The notes under the pieces: generated by a model
Databases searched by the model: none
Told to the model about the DNA's origin: nothing
What the model saw: only the letters and a program-made list of their open reading frames with translations
Made by a program: the position numbers and the translations under genes
In this document: piece after piece, positions 47,847 through 58,959 of the stretch
How the letters are laid out: the number at the start of each line of letters is the position of its first letter
Position numbering within the stretch: the stretch's first letter is position 1
From: Phlegmacium glaucopus
Lineage: Eukaryota > Basidiomycota > Agaricomycetes > Agaricales > Cortinariaceae
Direction of reading: 5' to 3'
DNA: 64,000 bases
Assembly: GCA_015039465.1 (NCBI GenBank)
Contig: MU130379.1
Coordinates: forward strand, 1,049,270 to 1,113,269

Positions 47847-49135
47847 ATGGAGGCGCTCAAAGCAGAGATTGCTTCAAAACGAAAAGCCATCCAGGACGAC
47901 CCCATACTCTTTGATCGCCCTAATAAATATTTGAAGAGAGGCGACCTTGAGAGATTACGAGAGGAGCGAGAACTCAAAGCTCGTCAAGTCCAGACGCCTC
48001 CAGAGGAAATACCATCCAAGCCAACGAGAGTGAGTACTTGTCCCTTTTTCCAACTTGTATGTCCTGACGCGTCGATGGAGAGCAGCCACCTTTCATTCCA
48101 GCCTCTTCAAGTACTTCTCCATCACGAGATACAGAATCTCCAAATCCCGTTGAATCTTCCTATAATTTATCGAATGAGGAAACAATTCGGAGGCTTCGAG
48201 CTAAAGGTCAACCGATCCGACTTTTCGGAGAGGCAGACAAAGATCGTCGTTTGAGATTGAGAGCCCTGGAGCTTATCGAGGAAAAGGGACATGATCGGCA
48301 AGGGGGCCAAAACGACTTCAAAAAAGCTTTAGAGGACGTTGAAAACAACGAACGGGAATTGAGAAACAAGAACACAAAAGGGAAGAAGAAGGATGATACG
48401 GATCCAGGAGCTAATAGCGTTCTCGACTTGGGTCTGGTCAAAACCGACCCCGACAAGCTATATCCTTTGATTTATTATGCACTAAAACGAACTCTTAAAG
48501 AATGGGAGGAGGCTATGGACGAACGACCAGGTATGCTGGGTCTCGAGGCTTCATTCTGGCCTAACCGTATTTTAGAGCACATCAAGCGTACCACTCAGGG
48601 TAAATTGGCTGCAGCAACCCAAGTACAGTCTGCCGAATATCTCAAGCCTTTGTTCAAGACCCTTCGTTCGAGGGCATGTAGATTCATTTAATCAGCGGCA
48701 TTTTAATGTTTCTCCTGACCCTCTTATCAGTCACTCCCTGCTGACATGCTTGCCCGCATGGCAGAAATAGTCCATTACATGCAAAAGCGGCAATACCAAC
48801 GTGCAAATGACTCGTATCTACGTCTTTCCATTGGGAATGCTCCCTGGCCAATTGGTGTCACCATGGTTGGGTATGTTACTTGTCTCGTATAGTCCTCTTA
48901 TTTTCTGATCGGGCCAACAGAATCCACGAACGTTCCGCCCGAGAAAAGATTTCAGCGGACCAGGTGGCTCATGTCCTCAACGACGAGGTCAGCCGCAAGT
49001 ACATTCAGAGTCTTAAGCGGTGAGCCCAAAACATTGATTTAGTACATAAATACATTCCTTACATTTATATAAAGGCTCCTCACGTTCTCGCAAACGAAGT
49101 ACCCTCCCGCAGATATTTCACAATTGATGGGATGA
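47847..49135 (+). CDS. PRP18: Pre-mRNA-splicing factor 18
   Basis: U5-associated factor for the second catalytic step of splicing. The start [19 protein letters not shown] is the typical Prp18 N-terminus. The PRP4-like motif [20 protein letters not shown] is read after joining two exons. The Prp18 helical domain includes [79 protein letters not shown] and [19 protein letters not shown]. The final exon ends [18 protein letters not shown]. All key blocks are present; length fits the family. Confidence 0.94.
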
Positions 49136-49342
49136 TGTACTTTGACCTTGTGAGTCCCGTAAGGTACACATCCGGAATATTTTCTGTTTTCTTGTTATCC
49201 CGAAGACCATGGTCAATGCTTGATTCACGGCACTTATAATTTCGATGGCTTGGTAGGAAGACAAAATGCCTAAATAATCATTATCTATGTCCATCATTCG
49301 TGAAAATTGTCAGTGTGGAATGAAATCGGGGCCCAAGATTTT

Positions 49343-51352
49343 CTAGCCACGCTTCTTTTTTCCCTTGGGCTGTTTTTGCTCTTCGTTATGGGCAAGAGCA
49401 TGCCCAGTCTTCGAGATGTGACTGAATAATTGGGTTTTGCTTGCGAAGCCCTGGGCACAGAAGTTGCAACGTTGCTAGCAAATAAGGGTCACTGAGTCGA
49501 ATGGTATGCAAAGCAGTCGTCCATACCGATAAATTGTTGTCTTCCAATTCTGCTTTTTTTGCTTGCCTTGCTCGTCTTTTATCACGTTTTGACGTCTCTT
49601 GAGTTATAGGCGGATCGGCAGGGGCAGTCAAGTGAATGTCGTCTTCATTGGAAGCCTTTGTGTTTGCAGTCTCCGAGTCGCTCATAAGGAAGTCCACATC
49701 CTGTTTTCTGGTCTTTGCTCTCGAATATTTGCCCGATATCTCAGCAGCTTTCAAACCTTCTCTCTCTCCCTCTGCAGCATTTGGGACTTGAAAAAGGCTA
49801 TCTGAATCGTTTGTGGATTGAGGGAGTAGTGAGGGCAGTGAGGGCAGGGCTTCAGCCACCACCAGGTTTATCGATGAAGAGGAATTTCTGGCAGGTACCT
49901 GATCGTTGGTATAAATCACTTCATCTTCGTTTTCGCCATCTAAGTCCAGATCTTGGTCATCGGCTTGCATCTCTCTCTTCAATCTTTCCACCTCTTTCAT
50001 ATGCTTTTTGCTCCGCTCATGACTATTCCAAGCTGCTTGGCTCCGGAAGTTTTTCCTACAGACAACACATTCCCACTCTTCGAGGTCGTCTCCTTCGCCT
50101 GTTGCCCAATCTAAATCATCGTGAAGGCCTTTCGTATCTACCTTTTGCCAGTCTTGTTCGATATAAGTTTCGGAAAGTTTCTGTTGAGCTTTAAGTAGCG
50201 TGGAAGGGGCTGGAGGGGTAGGGCTGTTGCCCTGATTCTGAGATTGTAAACGTAACTTATATCTGGGATCCCGCTTGCGTATGAACTTGACAAGAGACTA
50301 ATGTCGTCCTTTAAAATTGAACAGGTGAGCCCTATGAGAAAAATCACATACCCGAACTGTGTCGTTGTATTCTTTGCGAGCATCCTCTCTGGCCTTTCTA
50401 TTGTCTTTTTCCATCAATCTAGGAAATACAGAAGAAGATGGAAAGATATCAAACCAAGTGGAAATGAAAGCCAAAGAAATTCTACCTTCTGGCGCGTCTC
50501 TCTGGCGCCTCAGCTAGATTCCATTGTTCCATCCAGGAAAAATCTTTTTGGGTAGTAAAGTGCAGCCATGCATTGTAGAAAGACCTGGCTGATCTGCCAT
50601 CCTCATCTTTCGAGGCAGCCCAATCCCAAGTTGAATATCCAAAAGAAGGTAAATCGTACTCTGATGTAAAAGTCTTCTCCTCCGCATGCAGTCTTGCGAA
50701 TAGGTTACGATATAATGTGAAAAACCCCTGGACTGGAATTATGAAATTTCCGAGTAGAAAAAAAAAGGTGTACATACATTGTCTTCATCGTCAAAGCCCT
50801 CCCATACTGTAGCATCGAAGAAACGAGCCAAGTGCCGGATAGTGAGGCCTCTATCGCGAACGCGAGATGTGGGGTTGACTCCTTTACGAACGTCTTCAAT
50901 GACAGCCTCGGCATCTGCTTCGGGAATCAATGAAGCTCTATGAGAGTCATACCAAGCCCGCTCCTACTTGTGTATTTATTAGTGGCAGCCAAATGCGTTG
51001 GGGATTAAAAATGAAGTTTTACTTGCTCGTCGCTCAATATCTACAAACGTCACTTGGTCATTCTTTGCTCTGGAGTAGGGATATGAATCTACCTCATATG
51101 CCTGTTGCAATGCTGCGAACTTATGTGTCGCTTGTTCAATGTCTCCTTGATTCTTATCGGGGTGATGAATCAAAGCTAGACGTCGAAAAGATCTCTGGAT
51201 AAACATGGGGTTAGAGGGTGTAAATCATAATACTGACGAGAGATGATAACCTTGATTTCATCTGCGGAAGCGTCCTCTTTGACTTGAAGTAATTCATAAT
51301 AGTCAACTACTGAAGATGAGTCCTCTCTCCCAGTTGATTCTCGGGCGCCCAT
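49343..51352 (-). CDS. JJJ1: J-protein Jjj1/DNAJC21, 60S ribosome maturation
   Basis: Cytosolic Hsp70 co-chaperone that helps release Arx1 from pre-60S particles. The start is [16 protein letters not shown]. The J domain reads [20 protein letters not shown], then HHPDKNQ with intact HPD, and [20 protein letters not shown]. The Jjj1-specific region includes [36 protein letters not shown] and [18 protein letters not shown] first C2H2 finger, [20 protein letters not shown], is followed by a long acidic region and a second finger, [18 protein letters not shown], whose first Cys follows an intron. The end is a basic KGKKKRG tail. Head-to-head with TIM13, 61 bp apart. Confidence 0.93.
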
Positions 51353-51413
51353 AGCGACGGTTCTCTTGAAGTATTGATTACATAACTCTACCTCTTACTC
51401 TTCAACAACCGAC

Positions 51414-51949
51414 ATGTCAGACTTTCTTTCAAGGAATTTGACTACGCCAACCCCTGGTACGTGTATGATCTCTGTCAGACGAAGGTTTGACGCGACTCCG
51501 CTTCAGGAGACATGGCCTCTCGAAAAGAGGCTTTGATGAATACTGTTCGACAGGAAGTGGCTTTGGCCAACGCACAGGAGCTCATGAATGTGAAGCTTTA
51601 TGCTAAACTTCAAACGAGTGGAATTTTCTCAATGCCTTGCTTCCCTAGAAAGCTAGTGAACGGTGTTTTACAAAATGTATAATAAAGCCAGGAGATTCTT
51701 TATCAAGTTCGGAGCAGGTAAGAATCATATAGTTTCTGCACAGGTCGGACTAAAAACTCTACCCGTAGACTTGTCTTGCAAGATGCCTAGACCGTTACAT
51801 GGAGGCTTGTGAGTGCACCACTTGAGAGCAATTACGTGCACTTAATGGTCTTCTCTAAAGTCAACATTGTGAGTAGAACATACGTCGCCAGAGTAAGCAA
51901 GGAACGTCTGGAAGGACAGCAGACGATGGCTTTCCAAGAGAGTTTGTGA
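51414..51949 (+). CDS. TIM13: Mitochondrial import chaperone Tim13
   Basis: Small Tim of the intermembrane space; pairs with Tim8 to guide hydrophobic precursors. Five exons (51414-51456, 51507-51589, 51649-51717, 51769-51808, 51861-51949) encode 107 aa. The protein begins MSDFLSRNLTTPTPGDMASR and contains TVRQEVALANAQELMN typical of Tim13. The twin CX3C motif is CFTKC and CLARC with 14 residues between. It ends RTYVARVSKERLEGQQTMAF followed by QESL. All exons are small, so no long ORF marks the gene. Confidence 0.93.
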
Positions 51950-52292
51950 ATGGGTTTACACAGAAGTGTGTCCCAACTTGCTACTCCAGGCTTTGAATTC
52001 TATGTGCAAGTGTACGATTCTATAATATTGCATGGCCCAAAGCTCGAGAACGGGCTGGCTAGGACAAGGATTAGAGGCGAGCAACAATATGATAGTCTGG
52101 GGGTTGGAGCATGTCTTTCGTCGATCCTTTCGCTCTGGTGTTACATAAACTTGAGATGCCAACAATTTGCGGCAGTTAGGCCTCCTATAAGTCAACACCA
52201 ACATGCATTCATGATAAGCGGGGCGTAGAATTGAGAACTGAAATATAATGATAGTTCTATGTCTAAAGGTAATATGTTTATAGAATAAAAAT
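51950..52292. other. Gap between TIM13 and citrate synthase 3' ends
   Basis: About 340 bases between convergent stops. Overlapping short open frames on both strands show no family resemblance. It contains both 3' UTRs. Confidence 0.5.
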
Positions 52293-54167
52293 CTATTTAT
52301 CCTGGAACATCTTTTGGATGGCAGCGCTAGAGTAGGATTTAGGACGCTCAAGCGCTAGGTCAAGAAAGTTCAGCAAGATGCATGTATAATCGGGATAACA
52401 TGACTTACAGGCACCAAGAGCGCGATCCCAGATCAACTGGGCAGCAACACCGAAGGCGCGCGACACCCCAAACAGTACTGTATAAAACTGCATCTGGTCA
52501 AGACCATAGTAAGTGAGCAAAACACCGGAGTGAGCATCAACATTGGGCCAAGGATTTTTAGCTTTCCCAGCCTGAACAAAAAAAATAAGTGATGGACAGC
52601 AACTGGCAGGTAAAAAAGACATACCTCAAGCAGAATATCCGGGACTAGGTTATAAATTTGTCCAACAAGTTTGAACAATTTATCATCAGGCAAATGCTTT
52701 AACGCGAATTCACGCTGAGCGGTGTAACGAGGGTCCGTTTTTCTCAGTACAGCATGCCCGTAACCTGGAACAACTTGGCCGGCTTTGAGGGTCGACCAAA
52801 TGTACTCCTTGACCGCCTGGTCAGATGCATCCTCGCCAACGCTAGCCTGCATTTTGCGTAACCAGATTAAGACTTCTTGGTTGGCCAGCCCGTGAAGGGG
52901 ACCCGCCAAACCATTAAGAGCCGCTCCGTAGGCTAAGAACGGATCTGAGAGTGCAGAGCCGACGAGTTTGCCGGTATGAGCGGAGACATTACCACCTTCA
53001 TGATCACTTGGAAGGACAATCAGTTAAATAGAAGTAAAATAACTGTCGGGTAACAACTTACGTGTGAATGGTGATGTACAGCCGAAGAAGTTCAACAAAC
53101 GCTGCATTGCTACCAAAACCAAGAAGAGTCGCCAAGTTATGGGAGTAATCTTTCGAGGGATCGATGGCAGGTAGTTTGCCCTGCCCAAAGACATTGCGAT
53201 ATATACGTCCAGCAATGTTCGGGAGCTTAGCGATGCTTGAAAAGAACAATTAATAAGAAGGAAGCTCAGCATACACAAGAAAATCTTACAGGTCCATCGA
53301 GTCTTCAAAAGTAGGACCCCAGTATTCTTTCTTCGATATGCCGTCTTGATAGGCCTTTGCAAACGCAGAATTATGGTTTAGCTGAGAGGACGAATCAGTA
53401 AAGGCCAAGTGGTCATAACTTAAAGTGCTACCGCGGTCACAGCCAAACTAAATTGACTCATAGGGTGGAGAGTCGGAGGGCATCGGTCAAGGATTTCTTC
53501 CACGAATTCGGGAATAGCAGAACGAGCAGCCCAGTCTCGTGATAATTCTGTGACTTGGTCTTGTGTCGGGATTTCTCCTGTGACTAGAAGCCAGAAGAGG
53601 CCTTCAGGCAGAGGCTCTGAGCCACCCGGAGCCTTCGGAAGCAGCTGTTGACACTCGGAAATGGTCTTGCCACGGAAGCGGATTCCTTCATCTGATTACA
53701 CGGTTGTCGACTTAGAAAGGTCAAAACCAGACCGAGGTAGAAGAACAGACCTGGGTCCAAGACAGAGCCATCCCAGATAAGAGCAGGAAGACCTCTCATA
53801 CCACTAGAGAATATAGAGCATCAACGGGTGGGAGGAAATAGATGAATTATAGTCGACATACCCATAAAGCTGATCGACGAGGACGGGGCCAAAGGATTTC
53901 TTGCCATGCTGAGCGCGAATAGATTTTACCTGTGAGAGGCATGAGAAGGTGACTTTGAGGAAAAGTGGGAGTAGGTTACATTCTCTATCTGTTGTGGAAT
54001 GAGTTGTGCCAGGCGCTCTTTGAGGGTGACAGATTTTGAGGACGTGGAGAAGCGAGCCGCACGGAACAAAGAGGGTCGTGACTACATAGCAAAATTGTCA
54101 GCGAGAAATTAAAGGTAGAGAAAAGGAAACTCGGTGCCTTGAATAAAGACCTGGATGGTAGAGACAT
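52293..54167 (-). CDS. CIT1: Mitochondrial citrate synthase
   Basis: Condenses acetyl-CoA and oxaloacetate in the TCA cycle. Many short exons. The presequence begins [10 protein letters not shown] and, with my preferred splice, continues [18 protein letters not shown], a good matrix signal. Conserved parts: [39 protein letters not shown], active-site His in [14 protein letters not shown], second His with substrate loop in [15 protein letters not shown], and catalytic Asp in [10 protein letters not shown]. It ends AIQKMFQDK. The first intron would be 54137-54082 with a weak GC donor (AAG|GCACCG); the alternative frames break the conserved [14 protein letters not shown] block. The gene is head-to-head with TRM8 (86 bp). 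Confidence 0.94.
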
Positions 54168-54253
54168 GTCAGCGGTAGAGTTTGTCAAAGCGTCCAATTT
54201 TTTTTTATATTGGGTGATGAGCTGCTTATGTAACGTGGTACCTTTCATTCCTC

Positions 54254-55139
54254 ATGACCAAACGAAAGCGCGACGCTCAGGAAATGGATAACCCTCTGCT
54301 GCCACAGGCAAGTGTATGATAAAAATATTATAACACATATTATATCTCATTATCTTTATAGAAAAAACATTACCGCCAGCGAGCCCATGCGAATCCATTC
54401 TCCGATCACTCTCTCCTCTATCCCCCTTCGCCTGGTACCATCGACTGGTCAGCTCACTATCCAGCCTTCGCTGGTACAGATCAAGTCCCCCAATATGCAG
54501 ATATTGGTTGCGGCTTTGGTGGTCTCTTGATCAACCTTGCTCCAATCTTCCCAAACACCCTGATGCTTGGTCCGTCCAATCTTCGCTCGTCTTTCAATAT
54601 ATTTCGCTGACTATTCATCCACAGGCATGGAAATTCGTGTTCAAGTTTCTCAATATGTCCATGATCGAATCTCAGCACTCCGAGTTACATCTTCTCCAGA
54701 AGGCGGGGACTCCACTTCGCCTTCCTCTCCCTATCGCAATGTGTCTGTTGTACGCGCAAATGCTATGAAGTTTTTGCCGAATTATTTTGCGAAGCATAGC
54801 CTTTCTGCCTTGTTTTTCCTCTTTCCCGATCCTCACTTTAAATCACGCAAACACAAAGCCCGGATTATCTCTCCTACTTTGCTAGCCGAGTACGCGTATG
54901 TTTTGCACCCAGGAGGCATCGTCTACACCATAACCGATGTTAAAGATCTCCATGAATGGATGAATACGCATTTAGGCGCATTCCCACTTTTTGAACCTGT
55001 CGATGAGGAAACGCTACGATCCGAAGGAAAAGGTGTCATCATTGATGCCGTATATACGAGCACGGAAGAAGGCAAGAAGGTAGAACGAAATGGCGGCCAT
55101 AAGTGGTTAGCTTGCTTTCGCCGTATCCAGGTCCAATGA
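54254..55139 (+). CDS. TRM8: tRNA (guanine-N7-)-methyltransferase catalytic subunit
   Basis: Catalytic half of the Trm8-Trm82 (METTL1-WDR4) enzyme that makes m7G46 in tRNA. Three exons (54254-54307, 54362-54569, 54625-55139) give 258 aa. KKHYRQRAHANPFSDH is the family N-terminal block; the SAM-binding motif I is YADIGCGFGGLLINLAPIFP; GMEIRVQVSQYV follows. The catalytic region LFFLFPDPHFKSRKHKARII and the late GGIVYTITDVKDLHEWM are intact. A Ser/Pro-rich insertion (SSPEGGDSTSPSSPY) interrupts the middle. The first intron (54308-54361) is GC-AG. Confidence 0.95.
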
Positions 55140-55203
55140 TTGTAACTTGTGTAACCTTGTGCTAATTAATTGAACGCGGCTCTGTTCGATGCAAGCTAAC
55201 ATT

Positions 55204-56106
55204 TCAATCATTCATCTCCCTTTCGATATTGTAAGCTGCATCGTTGGCCCTGTATTGAAAGATAGGGTTTGTTGTTTTAGTAAGAGTGTCCGATCTCGCC
55301 AAAATTGCACTTTTCATCTCTTGGTGCACCACCAATCCTGCATCAGTCGCCAGCTTAAAGATCTCATCGAAGCGCTCAACGTGTAGGCGAGTCTCCATCG
55401 TCACCATTGATATCTTTTGCGTCTTGGGCATAACTGCGACTGTAACGTTCGGGACGTCGCTCTCTTCAAGGAGCGTCAAGTCCAGGATGGGAAACGTTGA
55501 GTGTACTCCGCCGGTAACAGCACAGACAAAATCAATCATTGGAATGCCAGCATTGATGAGCGCAAGGGTCGTTCCATTGATGCATGCCTGAAGGAGCCCA
55601 CCATCTTGTTGTAGCACTTGTATAAAGATGTCAATTTGAGACCTGGGGTATAAATTTGTTTGCACGACAGGTTCAAAAGTGGATTTAATGGTCGATGAAA
55701 TTTCCAAAACGCGTCTGGAACATGAGGAAAGAAAGCTTCTTTCAGTTCTGGAAGTTAAAGGGAATACAAACCATACTTGTCACCCCGCGAACGCTTTCTT
55801 CTATCCCCTGTGCTGAAAGCGGCCATCGAAACTTCCACGTTGAGATTGGCGCGGTCATGGATGGTGTGAGACCGCGTCTTTGCCTCTCTTGGACCAAAGA
55901 CAGAGACTTGGACCTGAGTGAGGCCATGAGTTATAGTCGCGCAACCGTCTGCATGACCTTGTTGTGAAAGGTCGATGCCGATGCTGCGTAACTCATATTG
56001 ACGACGACCGTCGGAGCGAAACCCACCCTCGTTGAGTATTTCAACTCGAGAAGCCTACATCATAATTTGAGTAGGCATCCATAAAAAGTTGCGACGTAAG
56101 TACCAT
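55204..56106 (-). CDS. SKI6: Exosome core subunit Rrp41/Ski6/EXOSC4
   Basis: RNase PH-fold subunit of the exosome ring, non-catalytic in eukaryotes. The protein reads M, then after an intron ASRVEILNEGGFRSDGRRQY, GLTQVQVSVFGPREAK, HDRANLNVEVSMAAFSTGDR, EPVVQTNLYPRSQIDIFIQV, LQQDGGLLQACINGTTLALI, and GVHSTFPILDL. The ATG at 56106-56104 is immediately followed by a GT donor; intron 1 spans 56103-56055. This restores the usual start just ahead of the conserved RVEILN block. The stop lies 64 bases from the convergent TRM8 stop; the start is 136 bases from the divergent NPT1 start. Confidence 0.92.
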
Positions 56107-56242
56107 GGATTCAAAAAGATGGGGATGGATCTGCTAACTTTTGCAAGGCAATGAGAAATATCACGTAATAATAATAACAATCAAGTCGATCGTGGGCAAG
56201 CGCCTATCAGCCTTTGATCAGCCTCCTTCTTCTCACTACTAC

Positions 56243-57970
56243 CATGTCAGCCTCTCTGTCCGATCTTGCGATTCCAAAGTCTATACTTGACACCGACCTA
56301 TACAAGGTTAGCTCAATGTGCTGTGTTGAATCTTTGGATTCACCCCGCAGTCATAGCTTTCCATGCAGCAGGCCGTTTTGCACCATTTCCCAGATATCCA
56401 AGCAACATATCGCTTCACAAACCGTAATAGCACAGCTCTTTTCTCTCGTCAATGCATCGAGCGTTTTCGAACGGCTGTATCCAGTCTGTTCCATTCTCTA
56501 TGCTTGCATGCTGTTAATTTGACTGCTTGAAATAAGACTTCACCAGTTTGTCTCTGACAGAAAGCGAATTGCAGTGGCTGAAGCGGACCTGCCCATATCT
56601 GACACCTACATATCTTGCATACCTATCCTCATATCGGTACAAGCCGGAGCAGGCAAAGATCAAATATGTACCCGTTACTAGTGATAACCTGAGAGGACAT
56701 GTCGAGATCGAAATATCCGGCCCTTGGGTGGAAACTATCCTCTGGGAGGTACCTCTGATGGCTTGCCTCAGCGAATCATATTTTCAGGTCGTCCTCGTGG
56801 ACTGGAGCTATGATGGTCAGGATAGTATGTACTTCCTTATTGACCAATTCATCAGCGTCGATACATGAAACATTGGAACAGGCGTTGCCTATGAGAAGGC
56901 CAAGACCTTGCTTGAAGCACAGTGTCACTTCAGCGAATTTGGGACACGACGTAGAAGATCATTTCAAGCACAAGACATCGTTGTGAAGGCCATGGTTCGT
57001 GCCTCAGAAGAGATTCAGAGCACTGGCGGGTTTTCTGGTACAAGTAATGTGTGTGGGCTTCTTGATCCGTAGCGTCCCATACATGATGCTCACTGTTATC
57101 TCAGGTTCATCTGGCTCATAAATATAATCTTACGCCCATTGGCACAATCGCGCAGTAGGTTTTCTAGTGTTCTCCATGGTAATTGTTGATCATTTCGTTT
57201 GTCATAGTGAATGGTTTATGGGTGTATGTTATTCTCTTCTGTTTCTTGCCATTTAATAAAGGCTAGACTAGGTTGCTGCTTTGAACGGTTATGAACATGC
57301 CAATTCCACAGCCTTGAATCTATGGGAAGAGATATATGGCGATAAAAAGTCGCCCCTTATCGCGTTAACAGATACATTCTCGACGGAATGTTTTTTGAGG
57401 GTAGTTATTAATGAAAATCATATTCACAGCTTTGGAATTTACTAGTATACATAGGAGTTTGTGGCAGAACCCGAACGGGCCCTTCGATGGACTGGTCTTC
57501 GTCAGGACTCTGGGGATCCTTTCGCTTTTGGACCTCGCGTCAAGGCCATGTATGAATCGATCGGCATTGGTCATGAATCCAAGACCCTTGTGTATTCGGA
57601 TGCCTTGACAATTGACAAGTGTCTCGCAATCAAAAGGCAGTGCGATGAACTAGGGTTTTACAAAGGTGGCTCTTGTCTATAGTTTCCTGATGCAGGAGTT
57701 TACTGGACCTCTCAGTTTCTTTTGGAATCGGAACGTTCCTCACGAATGATTTTCGCTCAGTTTCAAATGGCGAGAAAAGCAAGCCTCTTAATATCGTCAT
57801 CAAATTATCGTCCGTCAACAATAAGCCATGCATCAAGTTAAGCGATGATATGAACAAGGTACGCCTGCTATGGACAGTTAGTTAGCTGGCGTATTTTCTC
57901 AAACATTTTTCACTAGACTACTGGAGATAAGGAGACGGTTGATCTCGTCAAGCATATAAAGAACTTGTAA
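56243..57970 (+). CDS. NPT1: Nicotinate phosphoribosyltransferase
   Basis: First step of the Preiss-Handler NAD salvage route, nicotinate + PRPP to NaMN. The start is MSASLSDLAIPKSILDTDLY, and after intron 1 KLSMQQAVLHHFPDIQATYR. Core blocks: GHVEIEISGPWVETILWEVP, EFGTRRRRSFQAQDIVVKAM, FSGTSNVHLAHKYNLTPIGT, IAHEWFMGVAALNGYEHAN, TDTFSTECFF, RWTGLRQDSGDPFAFGPRVK and VSFGIGTFLTNDF. The phosphoribosyl-binding RQDSGDP and the phosphorylatable His in IAHEWFMG are present. About ten short exons; ends ETVDLVKHIKNL. Confidence 0.94.
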
Positions 57971-58114
57971 AGCCGTACTGTAACAAGTGAAGGAGTTGGA
58001 CGATAGTTTCTGTATCACAAATTACTACAATCGATATCCCCTTGACATTTGGCTTAGTAAGCAATGGGCCCAAATCAGTAGCCAGCGTAACACAATTATG
58101 CACTTCTAATCCTC

Positions 58115-58930
58115 ATGGCAGACGTTCGCGCTTTACTCAAAGCGAAACGACAGGAGGCTCGCATTGCACATCCTTTGGCGACGTATGCTCCTTCAGGTCA
58201 ACTGAAATGTGTGCTCTGTGGGACGTTAATCAAGCACGCGTCTGCTTGGGAGGGTCACCTAGGTAGCAAGCTTCATCGGACGAATGTTACACGCTCGAAA
58301 GAAGAGAAAACCTGGGAGAAAATAGAAAGAAGGGAGCAGAGTCTACCAGGTAAACGCAAGGCTGAAACGAACGAATCCGACAGCCAAGCAGACAAGAAGA
58401 GGAGGATAAATGACACTGAGGGTCGTTCAACACTTGAGATCCCACATGATTTCTTTTCGGACCCATCTCAAGTCCTTGTAGTTTCGGAATTTCAATCTGA
58501 CGAGTCGGATGACGATGCCAATGTCAGTAATCCAGCCGAAACCACTACTTCCGAATCCCAATCGCTCCAGGCTTCTTCGACTTCTGTCCTTGATCTGGAA
58601 TATGATCTGTTCCAACGTGGATTTCTCGAGGGCGTAGACCGCTCCCAAGCATATGACCAGGCAACCATTGTTGCTGAACCAGTCTTAGCTTCCACGCAAG
58701 TTCCTGGATTTCCCACAACTACGCCAGTGTTAGCCCAAGTTGAAGACGATAAAGACACAAGGGACCACGAGGAAAGAGAACTAATCATGGATAGATTGTT
58801 GGAGGAAGAAAGAGCTCAAGAAGATGCCGACATGAGGGTTTATCTTATGAAGAACAAACTTGAAGGACTTAAAAAGAGGCGGGAGGCCATGAAGGCTTTG
58901 AAGGTTCAGGTCGATATCGCTGGCAAGTAG
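58115..58930 (+). CDS. ZNF830/CCDC16-like single C2H2 zinc-finger protein
   Basis: A single uninterrupted exon of 271 codons. An N-terminal C2H2-type finger, CVLCGTLIKHASAWEGH followed by KLH, is preceded by MADVRALLKAKRQEARI, the ZNF830 arrangement. The middle is acidic and Ser-rich; FDLEYDLFQRGFLE-like sequence (LDLEYDLFQRGFLEG) and a charged C-terminal helix (MDRLLEEERAQEDADMRVYL, KNKLEGLKKRREAM) complete the family pattern. Human ZNF830 is associated with the spliceosome and genome stability; the fungal function is inferred only. The stop is 29 bases from the convergent COX10 stop. Confidence 0.8.
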   Translation: MADVRALLKAKRQEARIAHPLATYAPSGQLKCVLCGTLIKHASAWEGHLGSKLHRTNVTRSKEEKTWEKIERREQSLPGKRKAETNESDSQADKKRRINDTEGRSTLEIPHDFFSDPSQVLVVSEFQSDESDDDANVSNPAETTTSESQSLQASSTSVLDLEYDLFQRGFLEGVDRSQAYDQATIVAEPVLASTQVPGFPTTTPVLAQVEDDKDTRDHEERELIMDRLLEEERAQEDADMRVYLMKNKLEGLKKRREAMKALKVQVDIAGK

Positions 58931-58959
58931 TTGTATGTAAAATTTAAAATACATGTGTT

